Shown here in pieces: positions 21,670 to 32,544 of a stretch of 64,000 bases of DNA (the stretch's first letter is position 1; each line of letters starts with the position of its first letter). Made by a program: the position numbers and the translations under genes. The stretch spans positions 45,008 through 109,007 of the forward strand of contig NW_005178424.1 of assembly GCF_000341285.1 (NCBI RefSeq), read 5' to 3'. The notes below the pieces were generated by a model. The model saw only the letters and a program-made list of their open reading frames with translations, made no database searches and was not told the DNA's origin. This stretch comes from Galdieria sulphuraria. Taxonomy: Eukaryota; Rhodophyta; Bangiophyceae; Galdieriales; Galdieriaceae.

Positions 21670-24600
21670 ATGGCAACAGACTACCTGTCTTCAAAACCAG
21701 TTACCGGGACTATGGAGACTTCGAACAGGTCAAGCACAGTTGGAGACTTCTCTTATAGGGAGGCACCCCCTCAGTGGCGCCACGATTCTTTCAGTTCTAG
21801 AGGCGGTCCTTATTCTTTTGACAGTCACAGCTGGAGTCAGCCAAACGGCTTTCAGTCTTATACAAGGGCAAACAGGGAACCTGCAGCCTATCGAAGTGTC
21901 GCCGGAGTTTCTGCTGCCTCAACCCCTAATCCTACTAGTAGTGGCGCTTTGGTGCCGTACACAATGAAAGCAAGCGCAGACTATTATCGTTCAACATCTG
22001 GTCCTGTTGTATTTAGCGCCGAGCCTCAGTCGAAAAAGACTGTCGGCAACCAAACCAAGGTAAAAAATTTCTCATGGCACTACTTCGAATTGAATTAAGA
22101 GAAGTGTAGAGAGTTACACGTCACGTAAAGGCCGTTTTATCGAGTAATCTGGAAGGTCTAACGCTGAAAGTCACAAAGCCAAAGTATAAGGCGCCTAGAG
22201 AAGTTTATGTTGAGCAGATAGTACATTTGCTCACAGGTTTAGGAAGTCCAGGAGCAGACGTAAGGACTTGTAGTGATATTGTGAGGAAATTATGGAACAA
22301 ATGTCAAATTCAAGATTGGAGAGTTTGTTGCAAAGCTTTATATGTTTTCGAAAGGTATGTAGATCTGCTTGTCTTGATAGACGCAAGGTTGAGATATTAC
22401 TTGAAGAATTTTTCGAGATTTGAGTTTTGAAGACTCCGTCTCTTTTAAGCGGTTCCTCTTGCAGAGGCAGAGTTATGTTTTACATGCAGGAGAAACCTTT
22501 GTAAATTTTGCCACCTTAACAAGGGTATGTAGATTTCCAGTTCAATTTGAAACATGAAGTTCTTAAATGGTAAATAGTTTGATGACAGTAATCCGGCCTC
22601 TAGACCAGAGGGGCCTCAAGTTAGTGTTTATATTCGAAGTTATGCCGCGTATCTCAGTTTTAGACTGCACTGCTTTGAGAAGATGCAACAACTGACCGGA
22701 AAGAATGATGCAAAGCCTGGAAAGATGATTGACGAGTTTGGTAAGCGTTATTTTGTAGAGACGAAAGAATCTTATTTTAAACGCGATATACAGGATATAG
22801 TAGTGAAGCTGGCAAACGTGTTGTTGCGGATCTTCCAAAAAATACAATCTTTGAGACTCTATCACAAATGCAAGAGTTGCTTGATGAGATTCTGTTGAAA
22901 GTACGCCTCGAGGATGAGAATAAAGATAGCTGGTTTAGTACTGTGAAAGGCGTTCTTGTAAATGTAGGAAGCGAACAAAAATTTGAAGATTTTTGTACTT
23001 ACAAATTTACAGGACGTGACTGTGATATCTCTGTATCCTGTTGCTTGTGACCTTCTTGACTTGTTTAAGAGTATACATGAAAATCTAGCTAGTCTTTTAG
23101 AAAACTTCTTCGATTTGGACATTCAGAATGCATCTAGAGCTAGAGATATTTATGCTCTGTACACTTTGCAAGTTCCACGTGTCCAAGACTATCTAGAAAT
23201 AGCAAAGGAACAGTTTCGGTATGTGAACACAATTTGCGATATTTTTTATTTAATTCCTGTCATAGTACTCGCGGAATTCCTCTTTCTAGTGACTTGAAAT
23301 ACCATCCTTTGGATTTGCTGGATGATATGGATGAGTATATCGCAAGGAAAAGTGGTGACAAAGTCAAAGATGTGGAACAACCCGAAGTACAGAGTAAAGT
23401 TGAGGTAGAATCTTCTGCAGTGAAAGAAGAGAAGCTGAAGAAGGAGGAACAGCAAGTGGAAAAGGATCTTATATTCGGAGATGATGAAAATAACCTTATT
23501 GAGGTTGACACATCTCAGGAACCAAAGGGAAAAACTGTTTATGACTTTTTTGCAGATTTGTCCACACCCAATGACAAAAGATTGTCATCTCCAAATTCTT
23601 CGAGTCAAAGTCAGAAGGTTGACTACGTGCAGCTCAGACCGTTGAAGAACTTAAGTGAACAGTATATTCAGCCTAACAAGAACAAACCGTCCAACTCGTC
23701 AAACGCTGCTTCATCTAGGCAGTTTAATAACGCCTTGGTCCCTAAAACTAACGTGCAGCACACATCTACAAGCAGCCAACTCTCAGTCTCAAAAGTTTTG
23801 CAGGAAAGTTTGGACAAGTCAAAAGCCACAGAGAGAAAAGAAGCTACTGTTGGGAACAAGGAATCAATCACGGAAAATGATATAAACAATAAGAAAAGCG
23901 CTAATGGAACAGTTGTCTCCTACAATGCCATATCATTTAATGAAACTCTATCAGAGTTTTTTGATAGAAGAGTTATTGAGTCGAAGAAAATAGAAGTTAA
24001 AGTGACAGGTAATGGAACCGCAACGAGTTTTATTGTAATATTTAACGTTTCAAAGATCTTGAAGGAGAGTTGAAAGACTTGAAAAATGAGCAAAGCTATC
24101 TGAGAGACCGACTTGACTCTTTAGCGGCGGAATATGAAAGGAAGAGACGTGAAGCCTCACAGTTGAGGGTTCAAGTTGTTTCGGCGCAGAAGAAACTCGA
24201 GGAAGACTTGTCAAAGTTGAAACCGTAGGAGATCTTTACTTGTATTTGTTTTTCCCGCTGATTTTGTTGTAGAAATGAATCTTTAGATCCAGGAGAACAA
24301 TTGAAGATAGATTTTGAAAGAAGAGTCAAAGGCAATCAAAGACTTTCCAACGAATTGGACTTGTTGCATCACGATGTTCATACCTTGTCAGCGAAGACGC
24401 CGTTGGATATCAACACAGTTCGTAGGGCTTTGGACAGCATATTAGAGGAGTATTATCGGTTGCCTTCAATGAGAAAAGATGGAGTAGCTTCAGAACCTTT
24501 GTCATTTACTCAGAAGATCATGGATTCGCAAACCATGAGTCAGTTGATTGGTTTCTTAGATGAGATATATCGAGCTGTATATTATGCTTTAAAGGTAAGT

Positions 24601-24932
24601 TTTTCTTCATGTAGAAATTACCTTTTCTGAGCCTGTTGTAGAATGCCTCGGAGAACAATGAGTCAAATACTTTCAATTTTGCAGACGTTCAAGGTATAGC
24701 TTTCAATATCTATGAACTGAGGAAAAAATTCACAACCTCATTTGATATTCTTTTATCAAATGTCAAGAGAATAGCTACAGCATTGGAACAACAAGGAGTT
24801 GTTTCAAGTGAGACATTTGTAGCCGCTGAAAGCAACTACTATGATGATGATAGCTCTAGCAGCAACTCAGAATCTGATATGAACGGGAAATACCAAGGAC
24901 CTCGATATCGCAACCCATTTGATGATAATTAA
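21670..24932 (+). CDS. ANTH-domain clathrin adaptor (AP180/CALM-like)
   Basis: Ten exons (21670-22059, 22110-22354, 22407-22524, 22578-22740, 22794-22957, 23013-23218, 23266-24008, 24056-24224, 24273-24594, 24642-24932; introns 47-55 bp) give 936 residues. The ANTH domain spans about 130-395: HVKAVLSSNLEGLTLKVTKP, DWRVCCKALYVFERIFRDLS, FVNFATLTRFDDSNPASRP, VSVYIRSYAAYL, ISLYPVACDLLDLF, LLENFFDL, YLEIAKEQFR. ANTH domains bind PI(4,5)P2 and recruit clathrin at endocytic sites. After it come an acidic, disordered region with VYDFFADL, a coiled coil, and a C-terminal NPFDDN, an EH-domain ligand. Unusually, 130 Ser/Tyr-rich residues precede the ANTH domain, which is normally N-terminal. Confidence 0.88.
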
Positions 24933-25160
24933 GGTTTCATAATTTTTGATTTGATCTGTGACTGTAGATATTTGTGTCCCTTTTATACACAGAACCTGAA
25001 TAATCTAGTGTTGTTGTGCTAGTAATCCTGTTGTAAAGATGACAATTTTTGTCATAAGTTAGGAAAGAAGGATGTTATATATAAAAGCAGAGAGGAAGGT
25101 TTCTTTGGTTTACTTGTGTATTTTTACAAGAGCCACGTCAGTAGTCTGAGCTTTGCAGAC

Positions 25161-25891
25161 TTACAAACAGCAGATTACTAAAATGTCTATTAATGATAAG
25201 CCTCCGAGTACTATGCTAGTAACACCAACGGGCAAATACCACTTGTGATATTTACTTGTTATTGCTTGATAACAGTCCAACGTATAATTACAACCACTTG
25301 TGACGCTATTGGTACATGCCTTGTCAAAACCGCAACAACTATAACGGTCTTCGATAGCTACAACAGACGAAGGATGGTTTTGCTCGGTATTCTTCCAAGA
25401 ATCACAAAGTGTCGATTTAAGAGTGGACACGTTGTCTCCGTTAGCCAACATAAGAGTTACTATGGCCATAAACAATAAGACAAGGAATACTGCAACCAAG
25501 AGAATAAAATAGACCAACTTGAAGAATTTTCCACAAAAACCGGACTGGAACGCAACAAATCCAACTGCTCCGATGACTGCTAACGTTGCTCCAACCACTA
25601 TAGCAGCTATTCCAAAGTTTGTAACCGCACTCCAGAAGCCTATCATGGGTGAGCTTTCCAAGTTATAATTTAAGTTGAGCAAAGCGTACTACTTGTCCAG
25701 TCCAAATCAAATTTACCAGAGTGGGTTACTTCCGCATATATTCCCACACCAACGAGCGTTAGTCCACCAAGCTGAGCAAGGTTTTAGCAGCTGAGACCTT
25801 TGTATTCCAGACCACGTACCAAAAATAACGCAGACATTAGCCCGTGATACAACATGGAGAATAGTCCTTTGTTGTCTCTTTTAGAGCCCAT
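25161..25891 (-). CDS. Tetraspanin-like four-TM protein
   Basis: Three exons (25820-25891, 25693-25771, 25161-25639; introns 48 and 53 bp) give about 209 residues from the ATG at 25891; an in-frame ATG at 25945 would add 18 basic residues. TM1 is MLYHGLMSALFLLGGLTLVGVG, then a short loop and TM2/TM3. The large extracellular loop holds the tetraspanin CCG motif (RYSCCGFD) and further Cys (ACTNS, SGCNYTLDC), followed by TM4 ending ICCL. Tetraspanins organise membrane microdomains. Intron 2 was set at 53 bp; a longer intron starting at the preceding GT also keeps frame. The annotation rests on topology plus CCG and is good but not decisive. Confidence 0.75.
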
Positions 25892-25945
25892 GCTGCGATA
25901 GCTGCTCTTTCTAAAGTTACCATTAAAGAACCTCGTCTTCCTCAT

Positions 25946-26368
25946 ATTTGCCAAGCCGTACAAAATGAACTTTTTGAAAACATAATCCAAATGGGGAGTT
26001 GAAGGGGAAAAATGCTAAAAGAGCCCTCCACGTGGCTAAGACTAGAATTCGAAAGTTGCTTCCACACCTTATGAAATCTTTTCAGAAGCATATGCTCTTT
26101 CTGGAACATGATTGGTTGACTTAACAGTATATGTATATTTAATTAGTAATGGTTGTAATCATGTAATAACAGAGACAGAAGATATCATTTGGCATACAAT
26201 GTATATCGATGTTTCTTATGCTTTAAGGATTCACTCTTGTTGCTACAAGACTATCAAACTCTATTCTATTTGTTCGAAGTGACTTTGAATTTTTTTCAAA
26301 AGCGCATTAGTCATGCTGAAGACTCTTCAAGCTTGAAATTTATTTTGAGACATTGTTGGGAAACGATA
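25946..26368. other. Divergent promoter region, tetraspanin / Yip1 protein
   Basis: About 420 bp between divergent starts. It holds the G-box at 26028-26035. Frames crossing 26189-26368 are 5' extensions of the Yip1 frame without a better start. Confidence 0.4.
26028..26035. promoter_or_regulatory. G-box-like palindrome CCACGTGG
   Basis: Second exact copy of the 8-mer at 1728-1735. It lies 137 bp upstream of the tetraspanin start (25891, minus strand), nearly the same distance as in the first case. Candidate bZIP/bHLH site; position and sequence only. Confidence 0.35.
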
Positions 26369-27209
26369 ATGTCTACTGGAAAAGGAGAGTTTCTGGAACC
26401 AGACTATGGAACTGCAGACACAAGTCACTATGTGGAAAATTGGGATCAACCATCTTTGGAACCTTCTCAGACGACAGCTTCTGTCCACCTTTCGTATCTC
26501 AAAAACTTTTTCGACTTGGACACTTCCGTAAGGAAAACTCGATCTTCTTTCTCTCGTGTGTGTTTTGCTCAAGTGCAGTTAGGATTTTCTATCTCGTTGT
26601 CGACGAGCACTGTTTCCCATTGGCAAGAAAATTCTTGACAACCCGGATAACGAAGAAGCCGACATTTATGGTTGGGTATGGATACCCACAACCGTAATAT
26701 TGGTACTATCCGTCAACTCCAGTTTATTTACCTTTTTCAATGCGCTATTCCATCAGCAAGATGCGTCAGTTTCCCGTATAACTGGTGTTAATTTCCGGAA
26801 GTTCTGGATCTTCAGCGTTTTGGTGTATGGCTATAACATCGTTATTCCGGCAACCTTATGGGCGATTCTTGTTTGCACCCGAAGTCGACAACCTATTTTG
26901 CATCTGTTGTGTATTTATGGTTATTCTTCCACAAGTTACATTTTTGCTTCACTCATAAGCATTATACCTTTTGAAGTTGTTTATATTGTTTCATTTGGTA
27001 AGATTTGCACTTTATTATCGAAGGTGTCTTATACTATTGTAATAGTGATTGCCTCCATTGTTTCTTCTGTCACACTATTTCGTAACTTTTTCAGTGAAGA
27101 TGAGGTTACTGGCTCTTCCCGTTCTCTGTATTTATTTCAGATAATAGCCACGTTGCTGCACGCTGCTTTTGGAATAGGATTGTTGATGGTGTTTTTGTAT
27201 GGATCCTGA
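26369..27209 (+). CDS. Yip1-family Golgi membrane protein (YIPF1/2-like)
   Basis: Two exons (26369-26527, 26583-27209; 55-bp intron) give 261 residues. The family signature before TM1 is visible: YLKNFFDLDTSDFLSRCRRALFP, then DNPDNEEADIYGWVWIP, matching the YIPF pattern of FDVDT, a PDLYG-like turn and the first span. Five hydrophobic segments follow, including LHLLCIYGYSSTSYIFASLISIIP, the conserved GYS core. Yip1 proteins bind Rab GTPases and act in ER-Golgi traffic. The intron was placed at the second of two nearby AGs (26582) because only that phase restores the conserved block. Confidence 0.85.
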
Positions 27210-27333
27210 TAAAGCAGTGGAGTTGCTTAACTATACAAATAAAGTGTTGCAACATAAATACTATTAAAGAAACTCTTTGCTTCGTCAATTTTCTGAAGAT
27301 AAATTTTAATCTTATTGTGGTGTAGTCGTTGAG

Positions 27334-29515
27334 ATGAGACGTTTGGTTGACATGTCCACTAACAGAAGTCTTTTTGTTTCGATTGGTTTTCTCAATGCAA
27401 CAAATATTTTATTGTCGTCTAGTAGCGATTTCTTCAAATATCCAGCCGAGGGCAGTTTATGCAAGTTCTGTTTATTGAAACGTTCGAGAAACTGGGTTTC
27501 TACTTGGCATACATTTCGAAAGCCCAAAGGAAGCCATATTTTATCATTTGTCTGTAGTTCAGCAACGAATGATACAGTAAGTGAACTTCCTAAGGAGCCC
27601 TGTCCTTTCCTTTCCCTTCCCATCGAGAGAAACTGCCTCTGTGAACAAATAGATAAGAGCAAAGTTGGAAGTGAACTTATTCTACAAGGCTGGGCGCAAT
27701 CTGTCCGAAATAAAGGCAATATTATCTTTATTATATTGAGAGACCGATCTGGAACCGTTCAGTGCACAGTTGATCAACGCTGTGAAGATAATGTAAGGTT
27801 GATAGCTAGTGTAAGTATCGATCTTTGTCTGCGTCAATACTCTTAGAATACGTCTCTAGAAAATTAGAATAGAATATGTCATTTCTGTCAAAGGCATTTT
27901 ATGTCACAGAGAAGAGTTTGCTATCAATCATACAGTTCCTAATGGAGAGTTCGAAGTGGTCGTTCAACAGTTGGATATACTTGCTTCTACTTTACCCATT
28001 CCGTTTGCGATAACTCCGGGCAAAACAAAGGAAGAAGATATAAGCGAAGAGGTACGGTTGCGTTACCGTTATTTGGATTTGAGAAGAAGGCAGATACAAT
28101 CCAATCTCATCACTCGTCATCGAGTTTGTATGTTAGTTAGAGCTTATTTGGATTCCTTTGGATTCATTGAAATAGAAACTCCATATCTTACAAAGTCAAC
28201 AGCCGAAGGTGCCAGGGACTATATTATACCTTCAAGAGTACATCCTGGAAAGTGTTATGCACTTCCACAATCACCGCAGTTGTATAAACAAATTTTGATG
28301 ACAGCCGGAATGGAAAAATATTTTCAAATCACTCGTTGTTTTCGTGATGAGGATCTTCGTTTCGACCGCCAACCCGAATTTACTCAGATTGATTTAGAAA
28401 TGTCCTTTGTGGATAGAGAGCACGTTATGAATGTTTCGGAAAGCCTTATTAGAAAAGTTTTCAAGGAGATTATACATTATGAAATTGGAAAAATACCTGT
28501 AATGGATTACCGAGATGCTATACGTTATTATGGTGTAGATGCTCCAGACCTTCGATTCGATATGCAATTATTTGATATTACTTATACTCGTGAGGTTCAA
28601 AGTTGTGAATGGGAATTGGTCAGTGAGAGAATCCGACGAGGAGAAATCATAAAAGGTTTTATTATTCCTGAAAAGTCAACATGGATGACTAGGAAACGCA
28701 TAGATGAGTATAAGAACTTTGTAAAAGACTATGGATTGGAAACTTTATTGTATGGAAAAATAGAAGAGAATGGTGACATAGAAGGTCCTTTGAAGAAATT
28801 GACAGAAAGAGTGGAGTCCAATTCAAATAGCGACACAATAGGAAATGCATTGCGTTTATTGAATATCAACTTAACAGCAGGAGACTTTATTTTGCTTGGT
28901 TTAGGTAAGCCGCCTTGTGTTAATAATGGTTTGGGAAAACTTCGAGTTCGAGTTGCTAAGGATATGCAAATTGTTCCTAAAGAAAGCTTTTCTCTCTGTT
29001 GGGTGGTCCATTTTCCTTGTTTTGAATACGATACGGTTCTACAACGCTGTGTTGCAGTTCATCATCCCTTTACTAGTCCAGTTGCGGAGGATATTCCTCT
29101 TATCTATGAGAACAACCTTGATTCTATTTTGAGTATACGAGCAGCAAGTTACGATTTGGTTTGTAATGGTCAGGAGATTGGAGGAGGTTCGATCCGTATT
29201 CATTCGCCACAATTACAACAACAAGTATTTCATCTCTTAGGTATGCCCTACGAACAACAACGAGAAATGTTTGGATTTCTTCTCGATGCTTTGTCTTACG
29301 GAACGCCACCTCATGGAGGAATTGCTTTTGGTTTGGATCGATTACTAATGCTTTTGACTGGTTCAGAAAATATACGAGACGTTATTGCTTTTCCCAAAAC
29401 AACTTCAGCTCTAGAACTCATGAGTGGAGCTCCAGAAAAAGTATCCAAAGAACAACTAGACGAACTTCATATTGCCTGGAAAGATGAAATAGCCAATAAG
29501 ACATATGAGGAGTGA
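27334..29515 (+). CDS. aspS: Organellar aspartyl-tRNA synthetase, bacterial type
   Basis: Two exons (27334-27810, 27860-29515; 49-bp intron) give 710 residues. It charges tRNA-Asp (or tRNA-Asn if non-discriminating) with Asp. About 110 N-terminal residues, rich in Ser, Arg and Phe, form a presequence; mitochondrial or dual plastid targeting is inferred. The anticodon-binding OB fold ([23 protein letters not shown]) is followed by class II motif 1 ([21 protein letters not shown]), motif 2 ([19 protein letters not shown]) and motif 3 ([15 protein letters not shown]). The bacterial GAD insertion lies between motifs 2 and 3, as in bacterial AspRS and unlike the cytosolic eukaryotic enzyme. Confidence 0.94.
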
Positions 29516-29555
29516 CAAAGGCCAAGTTTCAATATCTGCAGAATAATACAACTCT

Positions 29556-29953
29556 TTATTTGTCATCTTTAGTTGATTGTTTATGCGTACTCAGAGTCGT
29601 TACGTCGTTGATGCCGAAAAGTTCTTCCTACTCATAGTTAAACTTGTAAAGACTATTGGAAAAATTTGGCTTACTNAAGTTTGGCCTGCTCTTTGATAAG
29701 TTCCACCCTGTTTCGATATTTCTGGACAAGGCCTATAAACTTTAATAGGCCACCAATTCCAAATAGCTCCCAAACCTCCAACTATACGTCCCTTCCCATC
29801 GCAACCCTTTATGACTCCATTTTCACGACCACAACCCAAGCAACTTTGTTCTAAAGCTCTCCATACAAGGTTATTATTCTTATAACAGGCCGTCTTTCTT
29901 CTCGGTTGTATGTGGTGTGAGGCAATTCCGAGTGACAGAAAAGTAAGTAACAT
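29556..29953 (-). CDS. Small Cys-containing protein of unknown function, one ambiguous base
   Basis: Two exons (29675-29953, 29556-29627; 47-bp intron GTAAGC...GTAG) give 116 residues. Visible: a hydrophobic start (MLLTFLSLGIA) that may be a signal or targeting sequence; CLGCGRENGVIKGCDGKG with four Cys; RIVGGLGAIWNWWP; YRPCPE; then GQT-x-EELFG. The Gly/Cys pattern looks conserved and possibly plastid-lineage, but I cannot name the family. The base N at 29676 falls in the last codon of exon 1 (TNA): Leu or Ser if T or C on the minus strand, stop if A or G. Joining to EELFG supports a sense codon. The gene is convergent with AspRS, 40 bp apart. Confidence 0.6.
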
Positions 29954-30199
29954 TTTACAATTCTAAAGGAGATGAAACGTAATCTCCATAATATGGCATT
30001 AGTCTTGATTCAAAACAATTTTTTTGATACAAGACGATGTTGTTTTATTTTGCAAACAAATAGATGAATATAGTATAGAATTTTATATACCATAAAATAT
30101 ATAACCAAATTGTTTTTCTCTTATTGACAAATAATGGCTTTTACAAGTAAGATGGTCTAAATGGGATAGCGCACTGTTCAAGATTGAGCTGTCCTTTGA

Positions 30200-31227
30200 A
30201 TGATAGTCGGCTTCTTGATTGGAAGCCAGTGTAGTTGTTTTCATGTTGCTTTCGGTAAACAGAAAAATTTGTCACAACCAAAGCCTTCTTTATTTGTGGC
30301 TTCTGTCAGTGTTAATTGTGGAACAACCAATTTAGGTAGTCGGCGTGGCAAGGTTTGCAAGACAAAGTGTTCCCCTATAGCGAAAAGGTTCTCTAGTGGA
30401 CCTTACGAGATGCCTCTTTATAATCTAGTATTGGTTAATTTGAAGTGGTCCTTTATTGTGAATTCTGCAATATTTTGGGCTTTGTTGTTTTCCAATCAAC
30501 GCATCTTGACACGTAGCGGTCTTCTTCACGCATATATTCTGGGACTAGTGCTTTGGTGTTGCTTGGGTTATAGCGGTTGGTCAACCTGTGTTTTGTTTCT
30601 TATTCTGGGGTCTCTCTGTACAAGAATAGGTCGCCATATCAAGGAAGAAAGAGGAATTGCTGAAAAACGAGGTGGAGCTAGAGGCCCAGAGAATGTTTGG
30701 GGTGCGGCAGGTTCAGGTGCCTTTTGTGCTCTGTTGTATGGTATTTTGTCTCCTTATGGAATATCCAACGTATCTTTGTTGTCACTAGCCTTTGTAGCTT
30801 CACTTAGCAGTAAATTGGCGGACACAGTCTCCAGTGAAATAGGAAAAGCTTATGGTAAACGCACATTTTTGGTTACCAACTGGAAACCAGTGGCGGCAGG
30901 AACAGACGGGGCAGTTAGTCTGGAAGGTACTCTTGCGGGTATTCTTGGAGCACTGTTGTTATCCTGTTGGGCCTGGATAGTCGGTTGCATAAGTTTTCAC
31001 GGAATGCTCATCACCAGTGTTGCTTCTCTTATCGCTAATTATGTAGAGAGTTTTATCGGTGCCAAGTTCCAAGCAAAGGTAAGAAATGCATATTTTTGTA
31101 GAATCATTACGATGCTTACGATGTTTATCAGTGGAAGATTTCGAATGAATGCGTGAATGCTATAATGACAACCACAAGTGCTTTGTTGGCAATTGGTTTG
31201 GGACTTGGTCTGGGTGTGCATCAATGA
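30200..31227 (+). CDS. VTE6: VTE6-like DUF92 phytyl-phosphate kinase, plastid
   Basis: Two exons (30200-31078, 31132-31227; 53-bp intron) give 324 residues. DUF92/TMEM19 membrane protein; the plant member VTE6 phosphorylates phytyl phosphate to phytyl diphosphate for tocopherol and phylloquinone synthesis. About 75 N-terminal residues (Ser, Lys, Arg, Cys) act as transit peptide. Then six or so spans with the signature loop RGGARGPENVWGAAGSGAFC, KLADTVSSEIGKAYGK, LVTNWKPVAAGTDGAVSLEGTLAG and a tail ISNECVNAIM. The function is transferred from the plant homologue; non-plastid TMEM19 members have no known reaction. Confidence 0.85.
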
Positions 31228-31303
31228 TGTTCTCTCCAACTTTTGTTTCTCCATAATAGATATCTCTATAGATACAGATTGAATATCTAGTAATATTATA
31301 GTA

Positions 31304-32527
31304 ATGAACTTCAAAGCGAATCTTTCAGTTACTACTTTCAATGTATTGGCACCGTGTTACCGCAAAATAGACGTATCAGAAAGTTCAGCACAATACCAAA
31401 ATAGGAGACAGCCTCCTGAAAGAACTGTTTGCGTTGCTGAAAACTACAGTTGTAAAGATGGAGAGTGCCTCACGTCTTCTCCAAAAGTCACAAAGTTAGC
31501 ACTTACAAGTGGCGATAAGCAGAGCGACCGCTCTCTGGTGTCGTTAAGCACCTGGAAGAAATGGGCCCAGGCTTTTTTTGAAAGTATACAGAATTTCCAA
31601 GGAAGCACTGGTTGTAAGACTTTGGAGTCTCAAATAAAGGAGTCTTGGAAAACAAGGGCACGGAACCTTGTAACCTTCCTCAAAGAGCAGTTGGAAGCAG
31701 ATGTCATTTGCTTGCAAGAATACTGGTGTACACAACCAGAATGGTGCAGTATTTTTGAGAATTACTTTTCGAGTGAGTATGAATTTTACACAGCCAAGAG
31801 GTCTGGGGATAAGGCAGACGGACTGGTTACCATGGTGCGAAGGAATAGTGATTGGAAGGTTGTAGATACGGAAAGATATTATTTTCGTGACTGTGGGGAA
31901 CGCTTGTTATTGGCAACTGTTCTTCGTCTAAACCCCATTGAGAGTGACTTGCAACAACTGAAAGAGGATCCCTTTGACTGTCTAGTTATCAACACTCATC
32001 TTTCCTTTCCGCACGGAAATTGGGGTAAAAGTTTACGTTTAACTGAAGTGAAGAAATTGTTGGAATTTATTGACTCGTATTTGGAACTCCATCCAGGAAG
32101 AGTGAAAGCCATTGTTGTGATGGGAGACTTCAATTCTTCTTTGGAGGACCCAGTTTGTCAACAGGTTGCCAGTCGTGGCTTTGCAAATAGCTATTATTTT
32201 ATTCATGGCAATGAAAATCTCGTTACACATTGCAACCATAAAGGGCAGAGTTTAGCGGTAGACAAAGTGTACTTCAAATTGGTGGCTTCTTCTAAAAATG
32301 TAGCTGAATGTATGTTGACTAAAAAGAACCCTCAAAATGGTTCATCAGAAATGCCATATCTTACTTCATCACTGACTGAAGGTACCAAAATTCGAATGGT
32401 TCCTATTGAAGCAACTGTTTTTCCGCCAAGTTTGGGAGTCGAACAATGGCCAACAGTTTCTGAGTATAATTTATCGGATCACAGACCAGTTAAAGTTAAA
32501 TTTGAAATTCAGTTTCAGGATATCTAA
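31304..32527 (+). CDS. Endonuclease/exonuclease/phosphatase (EEP) family protein
   Basis: A single exon of 407 residues from the ATG at 31304. EEP fold Mg-dependent phosphodiesterase (CCR4, nocturnin, sphingomyelinase and inositol phosphatase relatives). Active-site motifs in order: TFNVLAPCYR, VICLQEYW (Glu ligand), LVINTHLSFPHG, VVMGDFNSSLEDPV and YNLSDHRPVKV. An insertion of about 80 residues after the first strand is poorly conserved and Ser/Lys-rich. No LRR or localisation signal is evident. The substrate (RNA 3' end, lipid or phosphoinositide) cannot be decided from these motifs; a CCR4/nocturnin-like role is one option. Confidence 0.85.
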   Translation: MNFKANLSVTTFNVLAPCYRKIDVSESSAQYQNRRQPPERTVCVAENYSCKDGECLTSSPKVTKLALTSGDKQSDRSLVSLSTWKKWAQAFFESIQNFQGSTGCKTLESQIKESWKTRARNLVTFLKEQLEADVICLQEYWCTQPEWCSIFENYFSSEYEFYTAKRSGDKADGLVTMVRRNSDWKVVDTERYYFRDCGERLLLATVLRLNPIESDLQQLKEDPFDCLVINTHLSFPHGNWGKSLRLTEVKKLLEFIDSYLELHPGRVKAIVVMGDFNSSLEDPVCQQVASRGFANSYYFIHGNENLVTHCNHKGQSLAVDKVYFKLVASSKNVAECMLTKKNPQNGSSEMPYLTSSLTEGTKIRMVPIEATVFPPSLGVEQWPTVSEYNLSDHRPVKVKFEIQFQDI

Positions 32528-32544
32528 AATTGTGAGACATTGAG

